From positions 1 to 32,837 of the forward strand of contig JAYEKW010000155.1 in the NCBI GenBank assembly GCA_034716895.1: a stretch of 32,837 nucleotides of DNA, given 5' to 3'. The notes beneath the pieces are model-generated. The model had not been told where the DNA came from, made no database searches, and worked only from the letters and a program-made list of their open reading frames with translations. The stretch is from Candidatus Neomarinimicrobiota bacterium (GTDB taxonomy: Bacteria > Fidelibacterota > UBA8477 > JABMPR01). Numbering within the stretch: the first letter of the stretch is position 1; every line of letters starts with the position of its first letter. Position numbers and translations under genes: made by a program. Positions 1 through 6,972 of this stretch are shown piece after piece.

Positions 1-1
1 G

Positions 2-166
2 TGGGAGATCATCAAACTACTGCACACCGGCATGCCGCAACGTGAGATTGCCAAGCAGCTTGGTGTTGCCATTGGAACCGTATCACGAGGAGCCCGGGAA
101 TTAAAATATGGGCACAATGGTTTTGTTGAGTTGCTGGACACACTGCAAGTGGAAGCCAACTCATGA
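2..166 (+). CDS. trpR: TrpR-family repressor, C-terminal part (5' end outside window)
   Basis: Only the last 54 codons are present, in the frame starting at base 2 and ending at TGA 164-166. The visible part holds a helix-turn-helix around QREIAKQLGVAIGTVSRG, followed by ARELKYG and a final helix FVELLDTLQ. This matches the C-terminal half of the Trp repressor family, where the E. coli equivalent is QRELKNELGAGIATITRG. TrpR binds operator DNA when loaded with tryptophan. The neighbours support this reading: a Trp-rich leader ORF overlaps the stop codon and a trpB gene lies downstream. The missing N-terminal half prevents a check of the tryptophan pocket. A YerC-like relative is a less likely alternative because the SRGARELK segment is closer to TrpR. 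No Trp-box-like operator was recognised between this gene and trpB. Confidence 0.75.
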   Translation, partial: WEIIKLLHTGMPQREIAKQLGVAIGTVSRGARELKYGHNGFVELLDTLQVEANS

Positions 167-222
167 CTTTCGTTCAAGATCAAATGATTACTTCATTTTG
201 GTGGACCTGGCAAATCGGCTAG
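163..222 (+). CDS. Putative trp leader peptide (Trp-rich, 19 aa)
   Basis: A 19-codon ORF begins at ATG 163-165, overlapping the trpR stop as ATGA, and ends at TAG 220-222. An internal in-frame ATG at 184 would give a 12-residue version. The product ends SFWWTWQIG, with Trp codons at 199-201, 202-204 and 208-210, so 3 of the last 7 residues are Trp, which is extremely rare by chance. A GGAAG at 151-155 inside trpR could serve as ribosome binding site at a 7-base spacing. The peptide resembles leader peptides of trp operons such as E. coli TrpL (a Trp-Trp pair in 14 residues), where ribosome stalling on Trp codons senses charged tRNA-Trp. It lies between a Trp repressor and trpB. The function is inferred from composition and position. 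Confidence 0.6.
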   Translation: MTFVQDQMITSFWWTWQIG

Positions 223-300
223 GCTCTTCATAAAACTATCAACTAGAAAATATTCTGAGCCATTGATGAGAGACAACTCAAGTTGGGGGTTATTGTGTGG
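222..300 (+). promoter_or_regulatory. Candidate attenuation/leader RNA region upstream of trpB
   Basis: Just after the Trp-rich ORF there are competing pairings. GGCTC 222-226 can pair with GAGCC 257-261. AGTTG 281-285 can pair either with CAACT 240-244 or with CAACT 274-278. Mutually exclusive pairing downstream of a leader peptide is what an attenuator needs. However, the stems are short and no run of Ts follows them, so a classic intrinsic attenuator is not shown. Control could instead act at a later site or on translation. Confidence 0.3.
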
Positions 301-307
301 AAAAATA

Positions 308-349
308 GAAATTGGAAATTAGAAATTAGAAATTAGAAAATAGAAGTTA
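308..349. repeat. Short tandem repeat, six 7-bp units (GAAATTA-like)
   Basis: Six consecutive heptamers GAAATTG, GAAATTA, GAAATTA, GAAATTA, GAAAATA and GAAGTTA run head to tail in the trpB leader. They are purine-rich and contain no coding sense. They may be slippage-prone and could alter the length of the trpB leader. Confidence 0.8.
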
Positions 350-395
350 GTAAAGTGAAGAAGTGTAATTGTGACTCAAGACATTTGACCTTCGA

Positions 396-423
396 CCGGA
401 CTACGCCGACTGGCTACGTCCGG
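396..423. repeat. Hairpin 38 bp upstream of trpB
   Basis: CCGGAC 396-401 pairs with GTCCGG 418-423, and GCC 405-407 pairs with GGC 412-414 inside the loop. No T run follows, so it is not an obvious intrinsic terminator. It could be a dispersed repeat or part of the leader RNA structure. Confidence 0.5.
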
Positions 424-461
424 CAAGCTTACAGACTTTTGACAAATCAAAAGGAGTTACC

Positions 462-1817
462 GTGAAAAAGATATTTCTTTCAGAAAATGACATGCCTAAA
501 AGCTGGTATAATATTGCCGCCGACCTGAAGACAGCACCCCTGCCGCCTTTGAACCCAGGATCCTTGCAACCGCTTGGTCCGGATGATCTTGCACCCCTGT
601 TTCCCAAGGCTTTGATCGAACAGGAAATGAGCATGGAGCGCGAGGTCGCCATTCCTGAGCCTGTTCAGGAAGGTCTCAAAATGTGGAGACCTTCACCTCT
701 GATCAGGGCCACCGGTTTGGAGCGGGCCTTGAAAACACCGGCCAAGATCTATTTCAAGCACGAAGGGGTCAGTCCGGCTGGCAGTCATAAACCCAACACC
801 GCCATCGCTCAAGCCTACTATAATAAGCAGGAAGGGGTCAAACGGCTCTCCACCGAGACCGGTGCCGGACAGTGGGGCAGTTCACTGGCGTTGGCAGGTC
901 AGATGTTTGACCTGGAAGTGAAAGTGTATATGGTAAAGATAAGTTTTGAGCAGAAACCCTATCGTCGCTCCATGATGAAGAGCTGGGGGGCTGAAATAGT
1001 TCCCAGTCCCAGTAATGATACTGAATTCGGACGCGCTATTTTAGCAGATGATCCCGATAATAGAGGATCACTGGGTATCGCCATATCGGAGGCCGTTGAA
1101 GATGCAGCCAGGCGAGAGGATACCAAGTATGCCCTGGGCAGCGTTTTAAATCATGTGCTTTTACATCAGACCATCATCGGTTTGGAAGCAAAGAAACAAA
1201 TGGAAATTGCCGGAGATACACCAGATATAGTTATCGGTTGTGTCGGTGGTGGCAGTAATTTCGCCGGATTGGCTTTTCCCTATTTACGGGATAAGATCAA
1301 TGGAGCTGATATCGATTTCAGAGCTATCGAACCGACGGCCTGTCCCACCTTAACCAGGGGAAAATTCACCTACGATTTTGGTGATATGGCACAAATGACC
1401 CCTTTGGTCTCCATGCACACGTTGGGACACACCTTTATGCCGCCAGGTATCCATGCCGGTGGTCTGCGTTACCATGGGATGGCTCCTCTGATGTCTCATG
1501 TTGTGCGAGAAGGATTGATTGAGGCTTATGCCTATCACCAGGTAGAAGTTTTTGATGCTGCATCCATCTTTGCCCGAACTGAAGGCATCATTCCGGCACC
1601 GGAATCAGCGCATGCCATCAAGGGAGCAGTTGATGCCGCCATCGAAGCGCGGGAAGCTGGCGAAGAGAAAGTGATTCTGTTCAACCTCAGTGGTCATGGC
1701 CACTTTGATATGAGCGCCTATGATGCCTACTATGCCGGTAAATTAACTGACCATCGTCCAACAGACGCTGATTTAGCGAAAGGTCTCTCGGTCACTGAAG
1801 GTTTGCCCCAGGTTTAA
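462..1817 (+). CDS. trpB: Tryptophan synthase beta chain, TrpB2 type
   Basis: The 451-residue protein is a PLP-dependent tryptophan synthase beta-like enzyme, which joins indole and serine to make tryptophan in the cytosol. The PLP lysine lies in AGSHKPNTA (K110), the substrate carboxylate loop is ETGAGQWG (132-139), and the phosphate-binding loop is GGGSN (262-266). The long N-terminal extension and total length fit the TrpB2 subfamily rather than classic ~400-residue TrpB1. TrpB2 enzymes often work without a tightly bound TrpA, and no trpA is visible in this window. Translation starts at GTG 462 with AAGGAG at 451-456. A trpR-like gene and a Trp-rich leader ORF lie upstream, so dual control by repressor and leader peptide is inferred. 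A short hairpin (1811-1816 with 1825-1830) overlaps the stop, but no terminator T run follows. Confidence 0.93.
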   Translation: MKKIFLSENDMPKSWYNIAADLKTAPLPPLNPGSLQPLGPDDLAPLFPKALIEQEMSMEREVAIPEPVQEGLKMWRPSPLIRATGLERALKTPAKIYFKHEGVSPAGSHKPNTAIAQAYYNKQEGVKRLSTETGAGQWGSSLALAGQMFDLEVKVYMVKISFEQKPYRRSMMKSWGAEIVPSPSNDTEFGRAILADDPDNRGSLGIAISEAVEDAARREDTKYALGSVLNHVLLHQTIIGLEAKKQMEIAGDTPDIVIGCVGGGSNFAGLAFPYLRDKINGADIDFRAIEPTACPTLTRGKFTYDFGDMAQMTPLVSMHTLGHTFMPPGIHAGGLRYHGMAPLMSHVVREGLIEAYAYHQVEVFDAASIFARTEGIIPAPESAHAIKGAVDAAIEAREAGEEKVILFNLSGHGHFDMSAYDAYYAGKLTDHRPTDADLAKGLSVTEGLPQV

Positions 1818-1856
1818 CCTGATGTAAACCCATTTAACTTGGTGATAAACTGTTTA

Positions 1857-1904
1857 ATACCATTTGTACTTCAGAGGGCGCGCAGTTTGAAGTACAAATG
1901 GTAT
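1857..1904. repeat. 17-bp perfect inverted repeat (stem-loop)
   Basis: ATACCATTTGTACTTCA at 1857-1873 is exactly repeated in reverse complement at 1888-1904, with a 14-base GC-rich loop between. It starts 39 bp after the trpB stop. The stem is strong enough to act as a 3' RNA structure for trpB, but no T run follows. Confidence 0.85.
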
Positions 1905-1919
1905 AACAGCAGACATTTC

Positions 1920-1951
1920 CTCCCCTCACAGGGGAGGTGCCACGGAGTGGC
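1920..1951. repeat. GC-rich double hairpin repeat, copy 1
   Basis: CTCCCCT 1920-1926 pairs with AGGGGAG 1930-1936, followed by GCCAC 1939-1943 pairing with GTGGC 1947-1951. The order of blocks matches the copy at 2036-2063 read on the opposite strand, so these are two inverted members of one repeat family. Confidence 0.65.
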
Positions 1952-2035
1952 GGAAGGGAGACTCCATAACGTGTAGATTGTAGTCGATGTATCCATGATA
2001 TGTGCTTATTGATCAAACTTCTCCCTCACATCTAT

Positions 2036-2063
2036 GCTGTGCCACCCCTCCTGAGCGGAGGGG
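2036..2063. repeat. GC-rich hairpin repeat, copy 2 (inverted relative to copy 1)
   Basis: CCCCTCC 2045-2051 pairs with GGAGGGG 2057-2063, preceded by GTGCCAC. Read on the minus strand, the GGGG then GTGGCAC order mirrors the repeat at 1920-1951. Confidence 0.6.
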
Positions 2064-2070
2064 GAATTCA

Positions 2071-2475
2071 AGTCATAATTTTGGTTCATCATAATAATGC
2101 GTACCTGGATACAATCATTGAGATTGGAGGTCAATAAAATATTCTGGGGTATAAAGGTATAAGTGTTACAGAGCCTGTGTGAGAATAGGGACAACGCTTA
2201 CCCCATGCTTTAGCATGGGGGGTATGATAACCCACTGATTCTTTGGGCTTTAGCCCAGTATTGTTGGGCTAAAGCCCTCCTTTTTAATATTTTTATAGCC
2301 CCCAGGCTGAAGCCTGGGGTAAGTATCTATATTAACAGCACCATAGGTAGATAACCAAAGCTAATGTTAGAAAGTAATTATTCCGGCGCAATGAAGTTTT
2401 CACACAGCCTCTATACCCTTATATCCCTAACATCCTCGTCTACAGGTACGCATTTGGGGAAAGAGTCATAATTTT
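2071..2475. mobile_element. Candidate MITE-like element with nested palindromes
   Basis: A 12-bp direct repeat AGTCATAATTTT (2071-2082 and 2464-2475) brackets a 12-bp inverted repeat (AATGCGTACCTG 2096-2107 against CAGGTACGCATT 2443-2454). Further inside, 2141-2184 and 2391-2427 are imperfect inverted arms sharing GCCTGTGTGA and GGTATA blocks. The core holds three palindromes: CCCCATGC/GCATGGGG (2201-2220), the pair GGGCTTTAGCCC and GGGCTAAAGCCC (2245-2256, 2266-2277), and CCCCAGGCT/AGCCTGGGG (2300-2319). There is no transposase. The direct repeats do not abut the inverted repeats exactly, so calling them a target duplication is tentative. Confidence 0.45.
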
Positions 2476-2605
2476 AATTCCATGCAAAGCGATTGTTCAG
2501 ATGGCTGATTTCACTTTCACCTATGATTTTTAGGTTTCAGAAGTATTTTCGTCGCCAATTAGAAGAGTAAATAACTTCCTATAGAAGAAGTTTAGGAGTA
2601 AGAAA

Positions 2606-3421
2606 ATGAAAAAACAAATCCAGAAATTTTATGACAATCCAGAAGTGATCCATAGCCCAAGTGGTCGGATGTTACGCATCATGAGTGAATATCTCGGTCC
2701 CCAGGATCTGTTTCGCAAAAATAAAGTACAGGACACAATTGTCTTTTTTGGCTCAGCCAGAACCCAGCCCAAGCATATTGTGGAACAAGCCATAGCAACT
2801 GCAAAAACCAATGGTAATTCTGTAGAAAAATTGGAAAAGCTAAAACGAGACCTGAAGATGTCCCGCTATTATGAAGATGCGCGTGAATTAGCCTACAAAA
2901 TGACCACGTGGTCCAAGAAATTAAAACAGGGGAGACGGCGGTTTATTGTCTCCACTGGTGGTGGTCCTGGAATCATGGAAGCTGCCAATCGGGGAGCTGC
3001 TGAGGCCAAAGGATTATCCATCGGTCTGAATATCTCACTACCATTTGAACAATCCGGAAACCCGTATATCAGTCATGAGCTGGAGATGGAATTCCACTAC
3101 TTCTTTATGCGCAAGTACTGGTTTGTTTATCTGGCTAAAGCACTCATCGCTTTTCCAGGTGGGTTTGGTACCTTTGATGAGCTATTCGAAACGTTGACTT
3201 TGATCCAAACCAAGAAGATCAGTAAATATATGCCCATTGTGTTATTCGGGAATGCCTTTTGGGATGAGGTAATTGATCTTGATGCCTTAGCCGATTTCGG
3301 AACCATCAATCGTGAAGATCTGGAATTATGTTACCGGACAGATACTGTTGATGATGCTTTTCATTATCTCACGCGGCAACTGACAGAACATTATCTGGAA
3401 GAGAAGCCGCCAGGAGAATAA
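2606..3421 (+). CDS. LOG-family nucleotide 5'-phosphate phosphoribohydrolase
   Basis: The 271-residue protein carries the two signatures of the LOG/lysine-decarboxylase-like family (TIGR00730): STGGGPGIMEAANRGA at 116-131 and PGGFGTFDE at 184-192. FFGSAR (47-52) forms the Rossmann-like first strand and R169-K170 lie near the active site. Known members cleave nucleoside 5'-monophosphates to a free base and ribose 5-phosphate (cytokinin activation in plants, nucleotide salvage in bacteria). The older label 'lysine decarboxylase' is a misannotation for this fold. An insertion around residues 55-110 makes it longer than ~190-residue LOG proteins. AGGAG at 2594-2598 supports ATG 2606. The gene converges on anmK with only three bases between stop codons, so no separate terminator fits there. 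The substrate is unknown. Confidence 0.88.
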   Translation: MKKQIQKFYDNPEVIHSPSGRMLRIMSEYLGPQDLFRKNKVQDTIVFFGSARTQPKHIVEQAIATAKTNGNSVEKLEKLKRDLKMSRYYEDARELAYKMTTWSKKLKQGRRRFIVSTGGGPGIMEAANRGAAEAKGLSIGLNISLPFEQSGNPYISHELEMEFHYFFMRKYWFVYLAKALIAFPGGFGTFDELFETLTLIQTKKISKYMPIVLFGNAFWDEVIDLDALADFGTINREDLELCYRTDTVDDAFHYLTRQLTEHYLEEKPPGE

Positions 3422-3424
3422 ATA

Positions 3425-4549
3425 TCAGATCCGGCTTCCCAGGATCGTTTGTCGACTGGCGCCAGTCACTGATGGGATGTTTCCAGGGAGATCGTTGATA
3501 TTGAGATATCCCAGATAAGCGAAGCCAAAAGCTTCTTTATTGCTTGTCGTGATTCCACTGTGATCGACCTGTCGGATATCAATATGGGGTAGTTCGGCTT
3601 CAAGAAGTTTTAACATTGTATTATTAAAACAACCACCGCCACCAATAAACAACACCTGTGGATCGTAGTCGGCAGAACATTCGTTTACACTGGAAACAAT
3701 AGTTTTAACAGTTAAAACTGTCAGGGTGTAAATTAAATCTTTAAACTGTTGATCTGTCTCTGGAGAAAACTGTTTAAGTATTTGATTGAAGTAGACAAGC
3801 CCGAATTGTTCCTGGCCGGCGGAACGCGGTGGCGTCAGTTGATAAAACTTATGCTCAAGCAGAAAAGAAAGTAGTTTTTGATTTAAAACTCCTTCGGCGG
3901 CAAATCTCCCTTCAGGGTCATAGGCCAATGTATCATTTGAGTATAAACGGACGGCCTTGTCGATCAGGGTGTTGCCAGGGCCTGTATCCCAGGCTAACAG
4001 GGGCTGAGAGCTCAGTGTTGCAGGGATGACAGTTAAATTGGCAATACCGCCGATGTTGAGGGCCAACACATCTGCCTGTTCCTGTTGAAAAAGAAACCGA
4101 TCAACAATTGGAATAAGTGGAGCTCCCTGACCACCTTGTTTGATATCTGCTGAACGAAAATCATAAATAACCGGAACATCAAAACGCTGTTTCATAAAAC
4201 TCGGCTCACCTATCTGCTGGGTGAAATGAGGTGGCTCGTGTTTAATAGTTTGACCGTGAGAAGCGATGACATCAAACTTTAGGTCAAGTTTAGCGATCTC
4301 GTCTGCAAACCATGTTCCTAATTCGGTGTCAAATATGGCTACATCATGATCGCTTAATTCCAGCGGATTACGGAAAGCCAACTGAAAGTGTTTGGGGTAA
4401 GGTATCTCAGTTGAAAAAATAACTGTAAAAGTTGGTGTGTCAGTCTTGCCAGAGAATTCCACCAGACAGATGTCAAGACCATCAGCAGAACTGCCTGTCA
4501 TGAGCCCCAGAATCCGGAGTTTTGATTTAGTTTTGATAGATAATTTCAT
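3425..4549 (-). CDS. anmK: Anhydro-N-acetylmuramic acid kinase
   Basis: The product (374 residues from ATG 4549) hydrolyses and phosphorylates 1,6-anhydro-MurNAc to MurNAc-6-phosphate in cytosolic peptidoglycan recycling. Visible motifs are the phosphate-1 loop MTGSSADGLD (17-26; family consensus MSGTSxDGxD), SHGQT (97-101), DFRSADI (130-136), GGQGAPLIP (139-147), NIGGIAN (165-171), DTGPGN (188-193) and a late FIGGGGCFNN. The frame stays open upstream to a TTG at 4603. ATG 4549 is preferred because it places the first motif near residue 17 as in the family and gives the usual length, although neither start has a clear ribosome binding site. The gene is divergent from tig, and a near-perfect 22-bp palindrome lies in its leader. 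Its presence fits an organism that recycles murein anhydro-sugars. Confidence 0.93.
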   Translation of the reverse strand: MKLSIKTKSKLRILGLMTGSSADGLDICLVEFSGKTDTPTFTVIFSTEIPYPKHFQLAFRNPLELSDHDVAIFDTELGTWFADEIAKLDLKFDVIASHGQTIKHEPPHFTQQIGEPSFMKQRFDVPVIYDFRSADIKQGGQGAPLIPIVDRFLFQQEQADVLALNIGGIANLTVIPATLSSQPLLAWDTGPGNTLIDKAVRLYSNDTLAYDPEGRFAAEGVLNQKLLSFLLEHKFYQLTPPRSAGQEQFGLVYFNQILKQFSPETDQQFKDLIYTLTVLTVKTIVSSVNECSADYDPQVLFIGGGGCFNNTMLKLLEAELPHIDIRQVDHSGITTSNKEAFGFAYLGYLNINDLPGNIPSVTGASRQTILGSRI

Positions 4550-4620
4550 AGCGACAGTGAAGCTATCATTTGTGAAGTTGAATTCAAAGGCTGGTATTTC
4601 CAATATATATTGTCATTGTA

Positions 4621-4642
4621 GAGACATTGCATGCAGCGTCTC
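4621..4642. promoter_or_regulatory. 22-bp near-perfect palindrome between anmK and tig (operator candidate)
   Basis: The arms GAGAC 4621-4625 and GTCTC 4638-4642 flank a central TGCATGCA (4628-4635). Only two symmetric base pairs on each side break the symmetry. It sits about 70 bp upstream of the preferred anmK start and about 155 bp upstream of tig, so a dimeric regulator could act on either. The dyad is seen; the role is inferred. Confidence 0.35.
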
Positions 4643-4796
4643 ACCAAACAAAATATCAACAAAAACAAGTGACGGAAACAAATTGATTTTGATTTCACAT
4701 CGACATCATCCCGATTATCTTGGCGCCCTGTTTTAGAATTAAGCTTGATGTAATAAGATGTTACAGGCTTGTAATAGATTGAATGGGAGAAGAGAA

Positions 4797-6089
4797 GTGG
4801 ATATCAAAATTGAAGTTGGGAAACCACACGAACGAACTTTGAAAGTCCATGTAGACTGGGCTGAAATGGAACCCGGTTTTGAGAAAAAATTAAAAAAATT
4901 GAATAAGCAGGTCAATCGTCCAGGATTCAGACCCGGTAAGGTTCCTCGCAAGATCATGCTGCAATCCTATGGACCCAGCGTTTTGGCTGAAATATTGGAT
5001 GAAACGGTTCAAGCTGCCTATTATAAAGGTATGATCGATCATCAATTGTCTCCTATCGACCAGGGAAGCATTGAGGATATGTCTGAGTTTGATATCGGGA
5101 AGGATTTGAAATTTACAATAAAGCTCCTGGTTGAACCTGATGTTGAGATGTTTGATTACAAAGCTGGATTCAAGATCACTAAAACTGAGTACAGTGCCAC
5201 AGATGAAGATGTAGCACACGCCTTGGAACATCTGCAGGAGCGCCTTGCCGAAGTAGAAGTACGTGATGATGGGGCTGTGGATGGCGATCTGCTGAAAGGC
5301 GATCTTCAATATCATGACGCTGATGGTGAACCCATTGAAGACAGTCATGTTGAAAATCGTTACATCAAAATTGGTGATGGCGTATTTGGTGGTGATGTAG
5401 CTAAGATCCTGATCGGTTCAAAGGCTGGTGAGGAAGTGTCTTTTGATATTCCTGCTCAAACCAAAGATGCCGAGGATCTGCATATCAACATGCAGATCAA
5501 AGCAGTGGAGACTCATATTTTACCAGAGCTGACAGATGAATTCGCCAAGCAGGTCGACCCTAAATTTGAGACTCTTGAATCGCTCAAGGAAAGCACTTTG
5601 GAAGACATCCAGAAGCAGCTTGACTATGATGTGACCAAGGCTCTGGACCAGACTTTGGCCAACAAATTAGTGGAAGAGACTGACTTGGATGTACCTGATA
5701 TCATGGTTGAGGATTACCTGGACAAATTGATTGAACGGGTACGGCAGGAACGCGGTGCTGATGTGGATGAGGCCGAGGTTCGGACTCAGAATCGCGAACG
5801 GGCGACCTGGGAGTTGTCCTGGTATTTGATCCGTAAAAATTTGATCGCTACTGAGAAACTGGAAGTTACAGAAGCTGATATTGATGCCAAACTTGATGAA
5901 CTGGTCGCTCAGATGCCTGGTGATAAAGAAAAAATGAAAGCACTCTACCGGGATAAACAATATCTCCCACAGATCAAAGATGATATTCTGGAAAAGAAGA
6001 TCTTCGCACATCTCGAGTCCTTTGCCAAGGTCAAGGTTAAACAGGACACCAGCAAAGCTATTGGAGGCTATCATGCTCACGCCCATTGA
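4797..6089 (+). CDS. tig: Trigger factor, ribosome-associated chaperone
   Basis: The 430-residue protein binds at the ribosomal exit tunnel and shields nascent chains. The N-terminal ribosome-binding domain carries the signature GFRPGKVP (43-50). A central FKBP-type prolyl isomerase-like domain spans roughly 155-235, with GDLLKGD and [11 protein letters not shown], and a helical chaperone arm follows to the end. The longer frame from ATG 4758 would add 13 residues with no homology look. GTG 4797 is chosen because GGGAG lies at 4785-4789 and [10 protein letters not shown] matches the usual first strand. The C-terminus ends in a His-rich GGYHAHAH, whose codons overlap the start of clpP by 17 bases. 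The order tig-clpP-clpX is classic, so the three probably act together in folding and degradation. Confidence 0.95.
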   Translation: MDIKIEVGKPHERTLKVHVDWAEMEPGFEKKLKKLNKQVNRPGFRPGKVPRKIMLQSYGPSVLAEILDETVQAAYYKGMIDHQLSPIDQGSIEDMSEFDIGKDLKFTIKLLVEPDVEMFDYKAGFKITKTEYSATDEDVAHALEHLQERLAEVEVRDDGAVDGDLLKGDLQYHDADGEPIEDSHVENRYIKIGDGVFGGDVAKILIGSKAGEEVSFDIPAQTKDAEDLHINMQIKAVETHILPELTDEFAKQVDPKFETLESLKESTLEDIQKQLDYDVTKALDQTLANKLVEETDLDVPDIMVEDYLDKLIERVRQERGADVDEAEVRTQNRERATWELSWYLIRKNLIATEKLEVTEADIDAKLDELVAQMPGDKEKMKALYRDKQYLPQIKDDILEKKIFAHLESFAKVKVKQDTSKAIGGYHAHAH

Positions 6090-6672
6090 TCAACTGGTAC
6101 CCATGGTTGTAGAACAAACAGGTCGTACTGAACGAGCCTACGATATCTACAGCCGCCTACTGAAAGAGCGGATTATCTTTTTGAGTACACCTATTGATGA
6201 TACGGTTGCCTCGGTGGTTGTCGCTCAACTATTATTCCTGGAAGCTGAGGATAGTGAAAAGGATATTAATCTTTACATCAACTCGCCAGGTGGGATTATC
6301 ACCTCGGGATTGGCTATTCTGGATACCATGAATTTCATCAAACCGGCAGTTTCGACTATCGTGATTGGTCAGGCTTCCAGTATGGGTTCACTGTTGTTGG
6401 CAGCAGGCGCCAAAGGCAAACGGTTTGCCCTGCCCAACGCCCGCATTATGATCCACCAACCTATGGGCGGTGCTGAAGGACAAGCCTCGGATATAGTCAT
6501 TGCCGCTGATGAGATTCAGAAGACCAAAAAGAAATTGAACCAGATGTTGGCTAAATTCTGCGGGAAGCGGGTTACTCAGATCGAGAAAGATGCTGACCGG
6601 AATCACTTTATGTCAGCAAAGGATGCCCTGCAGTATGGACTGGTGGACGATATCCTGGAAAAACGAGGCTAG
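6073..6672 (+). CDS. clpP: ATP-dependent Clp protease proteolytic subunit
   Basis: The 199-residue subunit forms the tetradecameric proteolytic barrel that degrades proteins fed by ClpX. The start ATG 6073 lies inside tig (17-base overlap), with GGAGG at 6063-6067. Longer readings of this frame into tig are excluded by that site and by family length. The active-site Ser is S103 in GQASSMG and the His is H128 in MIHQP. The usual third triad residue, the last Asp of ERDTERDRF in E. coli, aligns with N177 in EKDADRNHF, so this copy seems to have an Asn there. NSPGG (70-74) forms the oxyanion region. A hairpin (GGCTAGA 6667-6673, TCTAGCC 6677-6683) overlaps the stop codon and may mark the transcript end. 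Confidence 0.95.
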   Translation: MLTPIDQLVPMVVEQTGRTERAYDIYSRLLKERIIFLSTPIDDTVASVVVAQLLFLEAEDSEKDINLYINSPGGIITSGLAILDTMNFIKPAVSTIVIGQASSMGSLLLAAGAKGKRFALPNARIMIHQPMGGAEGQASDIVIAADEIQKTKKKLNQMLAKFCGKRVTQIEKDADRNHFMSAKDALQYGLVDDILEKRG

Positions 6673-6683
6673 AGATTCTAGCC
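6667..6683 (+). terminator. Hairpin at the clpP stop codon
   Basis: GGCTAGA 6667-6673 pairs perfectly with TCTAGCC 6677-6683 around a 3-base loop and includes the clpP TAG. No T tract follows, so efficient intrinsic termination is uncertain. The right arm can also pair with CAGGCTAG at 6852-6859. Confidence 0.3.
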
Positions 6684-6859
6684 TGAATAATTCATAGCCA
6701 CTAAGTCACCAAGACACAAAGTTTAATAAAATATATGCTTATCAAAAATTATCACTCACAGATGCAAATAATACTGTTTAAAATGACCTTGTTCATAACT
6801 TTAATACTTTTCGTGACTTAGTGTCTTCGTGGCAATAATTCATGAATAATGCAGGCTAG
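6678..6859. repeat. 182-bp inverted-repeat element between clpP and clpX
   Basis: CTAGCCTG 6678-6685 is repeated inverted as CAGGCTAG 6852-6859. Inside, AATAATTCAT arms and a second imperfect pair (GCCACTAAGTCACCAAGACAC 6697-6717 against 6813-6833) match. The inner arms belong to a block I recall as dispersed in many environmental genomes (CCACTAAG-CACCAAGACAC type). The middle is AT-rich and non-coding. It separates clpX from clpP by 300 bp. Confidence 0.65.
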
Positions 6860-6972
6860 CCGTAGGGTAGAAAATCACTGAGACACACAACTATTCTCCA
6901 TGTTTTTGTGACTTGCTGGCAGAGCGCTTATAAAACTATCAATGCTTAAAATTTTTTGAAGGGTCGTCGAAA

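Larger units (their letters stand above)
1818..2605. other. 788-bp intergenic region dense in palindromes
   Basis: No credible gene lies between trpB and the LOG-family gene. The short minus-strand ORFs here run across palindromic repeats. The region holds a 17-bp perfect inverted repeat, two inverted copies of a GC-rich repeat, and a nested-palindrome block flanked by inverted and direct repeats, each listed separately. It looks like a landing site for REP- or MITE-like elements. Confidence 0.7.

Noticed and set aside
308-349. CRISPR-like repeat
   Set aside because: The units are 7 bp with no spacers. This is a simple tandem repeat.
1834-2194. Minus-strand open frames of about 60 codons after trpB
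   Set aside because: They run across palindromes and GC-rich hairpins, have no ribosome binding sites and their products resemble nothing known.
2606-3421. Lysine decarboxylase
   Set aside because: The PGGxGTxxE family was historically misnamed. Characterised members are nucleotide phosphoribohydrolases.
4550-4603. TTG-initiated extension of anmK
   Set aside because: It adds 18 residues before a motif normally found near the N-terminus and lacks a ribosome binding site. It is not fully excluded.
4890-5348. 152-codon open frame antisense to tig
   Set aside because: It lies entirely opposite a clear trigger factor gene. The open frame follows from that gene's codon use, with no start signals of its own.
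5980-6072. N-terminal extension of clpP into tig
   Set aside because: GGAGG at 6063-6067 and family length favour ATG 6073. The extension is basic and has no ClpP similarity.
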